Below, in pieces: positions 1-4,352 of a stretch of 5,212 nucleotides of DNA. Source of the stretch: Nitriliruptoraceae bacterium (lineage in GTDB: Bacteria > Actinomycetota > Nitriliruptoria > Nitriliruptorales > Nitriliruptoraceae); NCBI GenBank assembly GCA_007117945.1, contig SKTN01000418.1, forward strand, positions 1 through 5,212, read 5' to 3'. Position 1 is the first letter of the stretch. The number at the start of each line of letters is the position of its first letter. The position numbers were made by a program, and so were the translations under genes. Below the pieces are notes generated by a model, which made no database searches, was not told the origin of the DNA, and worked only from the letters and a program-made list of their open reading frames with translations.

Positions 1-31
1 CGCTGCGTACCTCACCGGACTCCATCGCCAT
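1..31 (-). CDS. 5' end of the gene after rnpA (possibly yidD), partial
   Basis: Reading leftward, an ATG at 31-29 shares its A with the rnpA TGA stop, giving a TGATG junction. The frame stays open to the window edge and reads MAMESGEVRS; a second ATG lies at 25-23. One-base stop/start overlaps usually mean translational coupling in an operon. In most bacteria the gene after rnpA is yidD, a small membrane protein insertion factor, or yidC, and this position fits. Ten residues are too few to recognise a family, so the identity is only a synteny guess. The true start could also lie outside the window. Confidence 0.35.
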   Translation of the reverse strand, partial: MAMESGEVRS

Positions 32-396
32 CAGCCTGCCGCCACCAGCGGTTCCAACGCGCCGAGGTCGTCGAGGTGCGCACGCAGCTCCGCGTACACC
101 TCGTCGAGGCCGACCGAGGCCAGCTGCGCTCGGGCAACCAGCACCACGTCGATCCCCTCGCGCAGCACACACCGGCGCACCGCCTCGCGCAGCAACCGCT
201 TACAGCGGTTGCGCGCAACCGCGTTGCCGACACGGCGCGAGGCCACGACCGCGACGCGCGCCGGACCGGGATCCGTCGCTCTCGTGGCGACATGGGTCAC
301 CACCAACCTGCCGGCACGTTGTCGTCGGGCCCGCATCACCCGGGTGATGTCAGGCCCCCGCCGGAGACGCAGGTGCCCCCCGGCTTGCGTGGTCAC
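31..396 (-). CDS. rnpA: Ribonuclease P protein component
   Basis: This 121-residue basic protein is the protein subunit of RNase P. It binds the catalytic RNA and helps recognise the 5' leader of precursor tRNAs. The diagnostic RNR segment is at residues 54-74 (RRVGNAVARNRCKRLLREAV), preceded by the beta strand RVAVVASR and followed by the GIDVVLVAR strand. Length is normal for the family (about 110-130). The GTG start at 396-394 was chosen because it overlaps the rpmH stop as GTGA, a typical coupling arrangement; no good separate Shine-Dalgarno is visible. One oddity is in the N-terminal helix: the aromatic DFxxVF-type motif that contacts the pre-tRNA leader in other bacteria reads PDITRVMRAR here, without phenylalanine. 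The same frame stays open far upstream through rpmH, but that part has no RnpA-like sequence. Family assignment is secure; the exact start is less so. Confidence 0.93.
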   Translation of the reverse strand: MTTQAGGHLRLRRGPDITRVMRARRQRAGRLVVTHVATRATDPGPARVAVVASRRVGNAVARNRCKRLLREAVRRCVLREGIDVVLVARAQLASVGLDEVYAELRAHLDDLGALEPLVAAG

Positions 397-527
397 GCCG
401 ACAGCTTCGACCGGCCACGCCGGCGGCGGTTGCTCACGACGCGACGGCCGCTGTTGGTGCGCATACGGGCGCGGAAGCCGTGCTTGCGCGAACGGCGGCG
501 GTTGTTGGGCTGAAAGGTGCGCTTCAC
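393..527 (-). CDS. rpmH: 50S ribosomal protein L34 (bL34)
   Basis: A 44-residue, strongly basic protein of the large ribosomal subunit. The whole length matches L34: the KRTFQPNNRRR start, the central KHGFRARM, the GRRVVSNRRRRGR segment and the KLSA end. The start is GTG at 527-525, with a clear GGAGG (plus-strand CCTCC at 534-538) six bases upstream on the minus strand. The TGA stop overlaps the rnpA GTG by four bases, so rpmH and rnpA are probably one transcript with coupled translation. This rpmH-rnpA pair beside dnaA is one of the most conserved bacterial gene orders. The promoter and leader lie in the gap to dnaA, where a duplicated element is found. Length and sequence are normal and I see no alternative identity. 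Confidence 0.96.
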   Translation of the reverse strand: MKRTFQPNNRRRSRKHGFRARMRTNSGRRVVSNRRRRGRSKLSA

Positions 528-533
528 AGCGGG

Positions 534-538
534 CCTCC
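534..538 (-). promoter_or_regulatory. Ribosome binding site of rpmH
   Basis: The minus strand reads GGAGG, six bases before the GTG start at 527. It fixes the rpmH start. It sits right beside GAGGACC (plus 541-547), which could pair with leader sequence further upstream. Confidence 0.75.
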
Positions 539-551
539 GGGGTCCTCTGAG

Positions 552-672
552 GTGGCACGCGGCAGGGTCGGTGGCCGCCGGACGAGGGACCGGCGCTCCG
601 GGGTCGTGACCCACGCTCGTTGCGTGCACGAAAAGTGGGCACGCGGCCTCGACCACACGAGGGACCGGTGCT
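552..672 (-). repeat. Diverged tandem duplication in the rpmH leader
   Basis: Two related segments lie at 552-597 and 635-672. Both begin with GTGG(G)CACGCGGC (552-563 and 635-647) and end with ACGAGGGACCGG(C/T)GCT (582-597 and 657-672, 15 of 16 identical). The middles have diverged and differ in length. Seen from the minus strand, both copies would lie in the 5' leader of the rpmH-rnpA transcript. The repeat is visible directly; any regulatory role is inference. Confidence 0.6.
606..642 (-). repeat. Stem-loop in the rpmH leader
   Basis: On the minus strand GTGCCCAC (plus 635-642) can pair with GTGGGTCAC (plus 606-614), giving eight base pairs with one bulged base. The 20-base loop contains a smaller TCGT/ACGA stem. 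No T-run follows, so it does not look like an intrinsic terminator of the usual kind. It would sit between the two copies of the duplicated leader element. Confidence 0.4.
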
Positions 673-685
673 GGGTGGACGCCCA

Positions 686-715
686 AGGGTACCGAGGCGT
701 GCGTTCGGCGGGCAA
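686..715 (-). promoter_or_regulatory. Candidate promoter of rpmH-rnpA
   Basis: The minus strand has TTGCCC (plus 710-715), an 18-base spacer, then TACCCT (plus 686-691). TACCCT fits the TAnnnT pattern of actinobacterial -10 boxes, and TTGCCC matches TTGACA at four of six positions. Transcription would start near 679 and give a leader of about 150 bases containing the duplicated element. Such matches also arise by chance, so this is a candidate only. Confidence 0.35.
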
Positions 716-895
716 CCGCCCTGCGACGGTGCGCACCGCGGGGATCCCGAACAGCTCCAGCGCACCCCATCGTGGACCTGGGGAACCGGGACCTGAACGC
801 CTACCGCGCACCCTCCGGACGGCTCTGCGCTGTACCACGGCACGCGCAGCAGGCCCGGCCGTCGGTTGCGCGCGACCGCTGGCAGGAGTTGTCGG

Positions 896-925
896 TTGCA
901 GGCGCTGATCCCACCGGTGTACGGT
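896..925 (+). promoter_or_regulatory. Weak candidate dnaA promoter
   Basis: TTGCAG at 896-901 is followed after 18 bases by TACGGT at 920-925, which fits TAnnnT. The -35 match is poor beyond TTG. The implied leader of about 260 bases would include the DnaA-box cluster at 1067-1098 and the hairpin at 1145-1172. An alternative -10 is TAGGAC at 1125-1130, but it lacks a good -35. Confidence 0.25.
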
Positions 926-1066
926 CCGCGATCGTCCATCGGGCCCGGTCGTTCCGCCTTCCGCAGCCGGAACGGTGGGGAGCGGTCCACCAGGATCCAA
1001 CCCCGAACAACGACAGCGCCCCGGACCTTCCCCACCGCGGTCCCCGCGGAACCAGCACCACCTCGC

Positions 1067-1098
1067 TTGTCCACACCTGTGGAACCACCTGTGGACAA
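1067..1098. promoter_or_regulatory. DnaA-box cluster upstream of dnaA, two perfect inverted boxes
   Basis: TTGTCCACA stands on the plus strand at 1067-1075 and, exactly inverted, as TGTGGACAA at 1090-1098. The spacer between them is 14 bases. It holds a third, imperfect site, TGTGGAACC at 1078-1086. The second and third sites lie in a 12-bp direct repeat of CACCTGTGGA (1074-1083 and 1086-1095). TTGTCCACA is the usual DnaA box in high-GC actinobacteria. The place, about 95 bases before dnaA, fits DnaA autoregulation or one half of a bipartite origin. Confidence 0.8.
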
Positions 1099-1144
1099 CG
1101 TGTCGCGTGGCGCAGGAACCGTGATAGGACCAACCCACGCCGCC

Positions 1145-1172
1145 GATCGGGCGGGGGGGCCACCGCCGGATC
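1145..1172 (+). repeat. Hairpin in the dnaA leader
   Basis: GATC (1145-1148) plus GGCGG (1150-1154) can pair with CCGCC (1163-1167) plus GATC (1169-1172). One G-G mismatch separates the two halves and the loop is eight bases. The stem includes part of a run of seven G at 1153-1159. It ends 11 bases before the first Shine-Dalgarno-like GAGG of dnaA. Pairing is directly visible; function is unknown. Confidence 0.45.
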
Positions 1173-1182
1173 AACAACGGGT

Positions 1183-1193
1183 GAGGTGAGGAG
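1183..1193 (+). promoter_or_regulatory. Ribosome binding region of dnaA (two possible starts)
   Basis: GAGGTGA at 1183-1189 serves the GTG at 1193, with six bases after GAGG. AGGAG at 1189-1193 serves an in-frame GTG at 1199, five bases on. The GTG at 1181 is excluded because its frame meets TGA two codons later. Both starts are plausible and differ by two residues. Confidence 0.6.
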
Positions 1194-2824
1194 TGAGCGT
1201 GAGTACCGCGTCGACGCTGGATCTCGGTGCACTGTGGGCTGAGAGCCTGTCGCAGGTCATGCGGAGCGTCACCTCGCCAGCCCAGCGCCAGTGGCTGGTC
1301 GCGACCAACCCCGTGGGGTTCAGCGACGACACGGTGGTGCTCGCCAGCCCTCATGCCTTCGCCCGGGAGTGGCTCGACCGCAACTGCGGCGACGCCATCC
1401 GGCAGGCCCTGAGCACCGCGGCGGGTCGGGACCTGCGCGTGGTCATCACCGTGCAGACCAACCCCACACCCGTGGAGGGAGCGGGCGAGACCCGCGAGGC
1501 GGCGGTCGACGCCCACACCCCCGACGATGAGACCGTGATCCACGCGCCCTTCGAGACCCTGCCGGAGGAGACCCCGGTTGAGCGCGAGAACGGCACCGCC
1601 TCCCACCACGGCGCGCCGACCAACTACCTCGACGACGCCGCGACCGCTGCGTCCACGCCGCCACCGGTCGCCGATGAGCGCGTCAGCCCCGGGGAGCTCC
1701 CACTGCACGCACCGGGCCGGCCCGAGGGACCGACCGTGGAACTGCCCCCTCGGCGTGTCCAGCAGGTCCACGACGACGTGGAACCCGACACCCAACTGAA
1801 CCCGAAGTACTCCTTCGACGACTTCGTCATCGGGTCCTCCAACCGGTTCGCCCACGCCGCCGCCACCGCTGTCGCCGAGGCACCGGCCAAGTCCTACAAC
1901 CCGCTGTTCATCTACGGCGGCGCGGGCCTGGGCAAGACGCACCTCCTGCACGCGATCGGCCACTACGTCCGCAACCTCTACCCGCGGCTGCGGGTGCGCT
2001 ACATCACCACGGAGCAGTTCACCAACGAGTTCATCAACGCGATCCGTGATGACCGCATCACCACCTTCCAGCGCACCTACCGGCAGACGGATGTCCTCCT
2101 GATCGACGACATCCAGTTCCTGCAGCAGAAGGAGCGCACCCAGGAGGAGTTCTTCCACACCTTCAACGCGCTGCACAACGCGGAGAAGCAGATCGTCATC
2201 TCCAGCGACCGGCCACCGAAGCAGATCTCGCAACTCGAGGACCGGCTGCGCAGTCGCTTCGAGTGGGGTCTGATGACCGACGTCCAGCCTCCGGACCTCG
2301 AGACCCGCATCGCGATCCTGCGCAAGAAGTGCGAGAGCGACGCCCTCGGTGTCCGACCTGAGGTCCTCGAGCTCATCGCCTCGCGGGTGCAGTCCAACAT
2401 CCGTGAGCTCGAGGGTGCCCTGATCCGGGTCGCTGCCTTCTCCAGCCTGCAGCGTGCCCCCGCCGACACCTCGATGGCCGAGTCCGTGCTCAAGGACCTG
2501 TTCCCCGACGGACGTGGCCAGGAGGTCAGCGTGCAGCTGATCATGGAGGAGGTCGCCGACCACTTCTCCCTGACCGTGGAGGACCTGCGCTCGCCCTCAC
2601 GCAGCCGTCAGCTGGTGACCGCCCGCCAGCTCGCCATGTACCTCACACGCGAGCTCACGGAGCTGTCCCTGCCCCGCATCGGCAAGGCCTTCGGTGGCCG
2701 TGACCACACCACGGTGATGCACGCCACCAAGAAGATCTCCGTGCTCATGCAGGAGCGGCGCGCGATCTACGACCAGGTCCAGGACCTGACCAACCGGGTC
2801 AAGACCCGCGCCCGCACGGCATGA
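1193..2824 (+). CDS. dnaA: Chromosomal replication initiator protein DnaA
   Basis: DnaA binds DnaA boxes, forms an ATP-dependent filament and melts the origin so that the helicase can be loaded. The 543-residue protein shows all four domains. Domain I is at about 10-88 (LGALWAESLSQVM...). A Pro/Glu/Thr-rich linker, domain II, covers about 90-200. The AAA+ domain III starts at NPKYSFDDFVIG (203). It has Walker A GGAGLGKT (242-249), Walker B LLIDDIQ (302-308), sensor 1 at SSDRPP (337-342), the arginine-finger segment RLRSRF (351-356) and sensor 2 at NIRELEGAL (402-410). Domain IV ends with the DnaA signature GRDHTTVMHA (502-511), which reads the box. All key residues are present. The start is GTG at 1193; GTG at 1199 is an alternative. 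It is divergent from rpmH, and the flanking DnaA boxes suggest autoregulation. Confidence 0.98.
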   Translation: MSVSTASTLDLGALWAESLSQVMRSVTSPAQRQWLVATNPVGFSDDTVVLASPHAFAREWLDRNCGDAIRQALSTAAGRDLRVVITVQTNPTPVEGAGETREAAVDAHTPDDETVIHAPFETLPEETPVERENGTASHHGAPTNYLDDAATAASTPPPVADERVSPGELPLHAPGRPEGPTVELPPRRVQQVHDDVEPDTQLNPKYSFDDFVIGSSNRFAHAAATAVAEAPAKSYNPLFIYGGAGLGKTHLLHAIGHYVRNLYPRLRVRYITTEQFTNEFINAIRDDRITTFQRTYRQTDVLLIDDIQFLQQKERTQEEFFHTFNALHNAEKQIVISSDRPPKQISQLEDRLRSRFEWGLMTDVQPPDLETRIAILRKKCESDALGVRPEVLELIASRVQSNIRELEGALIRVAAFSSLQRAPADTSMAESVLKDLFPDGRGQEVSVQLIMEEVADHFSLTVEDLRSPSRSRQLVTARQLAMYLTRELTELSLPRIGKAFGGRDHTTVMHATKKISVLMQERRAIYDQVQDLTNRVKTRARTA

Positions 2825-2849
2825 GCCGCCCCCGGGTCCCCTCCATGCG

Positions 2850-2924
2850 TGTGGACGCCTGCGTGGATCTCCTGTGGACCAGGGGTGCACCAGGCGTGGA
2901 CAAGGGCGTCACAGCGGTGGACAC
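2850..2924 (-). promoter_or_regulatory. Array of same-oriented DnaA boxes with 21-23 bp spacing
   Basis: Four sites point the same way: TGTGGACGC (2850), TGTGGACCA (2873), CGTGGACAA (2895) and GGTGGACAC (2916). Their complements match TTGTCCACA at 7, 8, 8 and 7 of 9 positions. Weaker half-sites fill the intervals: GTGGA at 2863 and GTGCA at 2885, inside the palindrome GGTGCACC at 2884-2891. The spacing is about two helical turns, so strong sites would face the same side of the DNA. Confidence 0.7.
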
Positions 2925-2971
2925 CTGTCGGGGCGACGACGCTGCGACCGCTCGTCACGCTCCCGTCACCG

Positions 2972-3004
2972 TGTGGACAGCCGGGGGACAGCTGGGGGAC
3001 ATCG
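2972..3004 (-). repeat. Three 11-bp tandem units led by a DnaA box
   Basis: TGTGGACAGCC (2972-2982), GGGGGACAGCT (2983-2993) and GGGGGACATCG (2994-3004) follow each other without a gap. All share GGACA at the same offset. The first is an 8-of-9 DnaA box on the minus strand; the next two are degenerate boxes. The 11-bp period is about one helical turn. Confidence 0.6.
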
Positions 3005-3022
3005 GAGCGCGCCGGTGGAGGT

Positions 3023-3032
3023 ACATCGATGT
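3023..3032. repeat. Perfect 10-bp palindrome ACATCGATGT
   Basis: ACATCGATGT is its own reverse complement. It lies in one of the two least GC-rich patches of the spacer, between the 11-bp tandem units and the next strong DnaA box at 3045. It could be a binding site for a dimeric protein or part of the unwinding region; nothing in the sequence decides. Confidence 0.4.
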
Positions 3033-3044
3033 GATTCGCCGCGC

Positions 3045-3082
3045 TGTGGACCACGGTGCCCTGGCCCCACAGTCGGTCCACA
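3045..3082. promoter_or_regulatory. Inverted pair of DnaA boxes
   Basis: TGTGGACC at 3045-3052 and GGTCCACA at 3075-3082 are perfect reverse complements with a 22-base spacer. The left site matches the box consensus at 8 of 9 positions (TGTGGACCA, 3045-3053), the right at 7 of 9 (CGGTCCACA, 3074-3082). Box orientation switches here from complement to direct. Confidence 0.6.
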
Positions 3083-3117
3083 CCGGCCCCACCGGTCCTG
3101 ACCTGCGAGGACGCGGG

Positions 3118-3126
3118 TTGTCCACC
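3118..3126 (+). promoter_or_regulatory. DnaA box TTGTCCACC
   Basis: This site matches TTGTCCACA at 8 of 9 positions on the plus strand. Its TTGTCC is also the -35 element of the candidate dnaN promoter, so DnaA binding here could repress dnaN. Confidence 0.65.
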
Positions 3127-3146
3127 GTGTGCACAGCCCCTACTAC
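3118..3146 (+). promoter_or_regulatory. Candidate dnaN promoter overlapping a DnaA box
   Basis: TTGTCC (3118-3123) and TACTAC (3141-3146) are separated by 17 bases, the ideal spacing. TTGTCC matches TTGACA at four of six positions. TACTAC is a weak -10; TACGGT at 3144-3149 fits TAnnnT better but gives a 20-base spacer. Transcription would start near 3153, about 65 bases before the dnaN start. Confidence 0.38.
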
Positions 3147-3158
3147 GGTGACGAGAAC

Positions 3159-3179
3159 AGAAGGTGGAACACCCCTTCT
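3159..3179 (+). repeat. Small inverted repeat in the dnaN leader
   Basis: AGAAGGTG (3159-3166) can pair with CCCCTTCT (3172-3179) around a five-base loop, with one T-C mismatch. No T-run follows. If the promoter above is right, the hairpin would lie near the 5' end of the dnaN mRNA. Confidence 0.35.
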
Positions 3180-3189
3180 CAGTCACCCA

Positions 3190-3198
3190 TGTGGACCG
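3190..3198 (-). promoter_or_regulatory. DnaA-box-like site before dnaN
   Basis: TGTGGACCG is the complement of CGGTCCACA, a 7-of-9 match to the box. It is identical to the inverted form of the site at 3074-3082. It lies nine bases upstream of the dnaN ribosome binding site. Confidence 0.45.
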
Positions 3199-3206
3199 TC
3201 CGGTCC

Positions 3207-3212
3207 AGGAGG
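3207..3212 (+). promoter_or_regulatory. Ribosome binding site of dnaN
   Basis: AGGAGG stands six bases before the GTG at 3219. It decides the start against the upstream in-frame ATG at 3189 and GTG at 3129, which have no such sequence. Confidence 0.85.
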
Positions 3213-3218
3213 GACCAC

Positions 3219-4337
3219 GTGAAGCTGCGAGCCGAGCGGACCGAGTTCGCCGATGCCATCTCCTGGGCGACCCGGACCGTTGCCGCCCGGGTGACCCTGC
3301 CTGCGCTGTCAGGGGTCCTGCTGGAGGCGGCGGACGGACGGCTGACCTGCCGTGCCACCGACCTCGAGGTGGCGGCGGAGATCTCCATCCCCGTCGAGAT
3401 CGAGCAGCCAGGGCGGGTGCTGCTGCCAGGGCGGCTGTTGGCGCAACTGGTGGCGCGCTTCCCCGATGCACCGGTGCAACTCGAGGGGGAGAGCGATCAG
3501 GTGGAGATCACCTGCGGACGGGCCACCTTCCACGTCCGGGGGATGCAGGTCGAGGACTTCCCCACCCTGGCAGCCCCCGCCGAGGACGCCCCCGAGGGGG
3601 TGCTGAAGGCCGACGCCTTCTCGCGGCTGGTCTCCCAGGTCGCCCGCGCAGCCTCCACCGATGAGGGCCGCCCGGTGCTCACCGGGGTGCAGTTGGACGC
3701 GGCCGACGGGACCCTGACGGCAGCCGCCACCGACAGCTACCGCCTGGCGGTGCGTTCGGTCAGCTTCGACGAGGCGGTCGAGGGGCTCGCGCTGGTCCCG
3801 GCACGCTCGCTGCAGGAAGCGGCCAAGGCGGCCAGTGAGGTGGGTGGCACCGTCACGCTGATCCTCGAGCCCGGGCAGGTGTCCTTCCTCTTCGGCGACC
3901 GGCGCCTGACGACCAAGCTGATCGAGGGGTCCTTCCCCAACTACCGCGCCCTGCTCCCCGATGCCCACGAGACCTCGGTGGTCGTGGAGCGAGCCGCGCT
4001 GGCCGAGGCGTTGCAGCGCGTGGCCATCGTGGCGATGGGGCAGGCGAACACGCCCGTGACCCTGCACTTCGGCGACGGCTCCGTGGACCTGCAGGCCAGC
4101 AACCAGGAGATGGGTGACGCCGCCGAGGCACTGCCCGCGGAGATCGACGGGGAGGGTCTGGCGATCTCCTTCAACCCGGCTTTCCTCCTCGCCGGACTGG
4201 ACGCCACGGGTACGGAGCGCATCCGCATCGAACTCAGGGACGGTCTCAAGCCGGCTGTGCTCAAGCCCCAGGCTGCCGATGAGGACGACCGCATCGACGA
4301 CCTGACCTACCTGCTCATGCCCATGCGGGTCAGCTGA
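3219..4337 (+). CDS. dnaN: DNA polymerase III subunit beta (sliding clamp)
   Basis: DnaN forms a ring-shaped dimer that encircles DNA and tethers the replicative polymerase and other partners. The 372-residue length is typical, with three similar domains at about 1-125, 126-248 and 249-372. Visible family features are DFP near the end of domain 1 (113-115), RPVLTGVQL (151-159) and ATDSYRLAV (170-178) in domain 2. LIEGSFPNYRALLP (234-247) is the conserved bridge into domain 3, and the protein ends in YLLMPMRVS, which is part of the partner-binding pocket. The GTG start is fixed by AGGAGG six bases upstream. It follows dnaA after the origin spacer and precedes recF by 15 bases, so recF is probably co-transcribed. 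A DnaA box overlapping its candidate promoter could link clamp synthesis to initiation. No defects are seen. Confidence 0.98.
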   Translation: MKLRAERTEFADAISWATRTVAARVTLPALSGVLLEAADGRLTCRATDLEVAAEISIPVEIEQPGRVLLPGRLLAQLVARFPDAPVQLEGESDQVEITCGRATFHVRGMQVEDFPTLAAPAEDAPEGVLKADAFSRLVSQVARAASTDEGRPVLTGVQLDAADGTLTAAATDSYRLAVRSVSFDEAVEGLALVPARSLQEAAKAASEVGGTVTLILEPGQVSFLFGDRRLTTKLIEGSFPNYRALLPDAHETSVVVERAALAEALQRVAIVAMGQANTPVTLHFGDGSVDLQASNQEMGDAAEALPAEIDGEGLAISFNPAFLLAGLDATGTERIRIELRDGLKPAVLKPQAADEDDRIDDLTYLLMPMRVS

Positions 4338-4352
4338 CCCGGAGCGTCGCCG

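Larger units (their letters stand above)
528..1192. other. Divergent rpmH-dnaA intergenic region
   Basis: These 665 bases separate the divergent rpmH and dnaA genes. Frames on both strands are open here, but none has a recognisable protein, and in DNA this GC-rich such frames are expected by chance. The part nearest rpmH (552-672) holds a diverged duplication and a stem-loop. A candidate minus-strand promoter lies at 686-715 and a candidate plus-strand promoter at 896-925. Three DnaA-box-like sites occupy 1067-1098, and a hairpin at 1145-1172 precedes the dnaA ribosome binding site. Between 716 and 895 I see nothing specific. Confidence 0.8.
2825..3218. other. Putative chromosomal origin of replication (oriC), dnaA-dnaN spacer
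   Basis: This 394-base spacer has no convincing gene but at least nine DnaA-box-like sites with seven or eight matches to TTGTCCACA. Read as the complement (TGTGGACAA), they start at 2850, 2873, 2895, 2916, 2972, 3045 and 3190. In the direct orientation they start at 3074 and 3118. Box clusters between dnaA and dnaN mark the experimentally known origins of Streptomyces and Mycobacterium. The least GC-rich patches are 3021-3040 (half A/T) and 3141-3188 (a little under half A/T); either could be the unwinding element. No strongly AT-rich tract is present. No terminator for dnaA was found here. Confidence 0.82.

Noticed and set aside
397..1098. Upstream extension of the rnpA frame through rpmH toward dnaA, recalling the Thermus case where rnpA encloses rpmH
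   Set aside because: The extended part has no RnpA-like sequence, and a GTG start coupled to the rpmH stop gives a normal-length protein. A long open frame is expected at this GC.
772..1242. Plus-strand open frames in the rpmH-dnaA gap
   Set aside because: No ribosome binding site of note and no recognisable protein; they overlap the DnaA boxes and the dnaA start.
524..2563. 679-codon open frame on the minus strand across dnaA
   Set aside because: It is antisense to the well-conserved dnaA, its product has no recognisable domain, and long open shadow frames are normal in DNA this GC-rich.
2825..2850. Intrinsic terminator after dnaA
   Set aside because: No GC-rich stem followed by a T-run was found here or elsewhere in the spacer.
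3141..3170. Possible DnaA-trio elements next to the box at 3118
   Set aside because: The triplets do not follow the trio pattern convincingly in either direction.
3129..3218. Upstream starts for dnaN (GTG 3129, ATG 3189)
   Set aside because: They lack ribosome binding sites and would add residues not found in beta clamps; GTG 3219 has AGGAGG at ideal spacing.
3214..3225. CACGTGAA at the dnaN start, resembling a parS core
   Set aside because: Only half of the parS palindrome is present, and the bases are explained by the start codon and second codon.
4081..4089. DnaA-box-like CGTGGACCT cores inside dnaN and recF
   Set aside because: Isolated weak matches produced by common Val-Asp codons, with no clustering.
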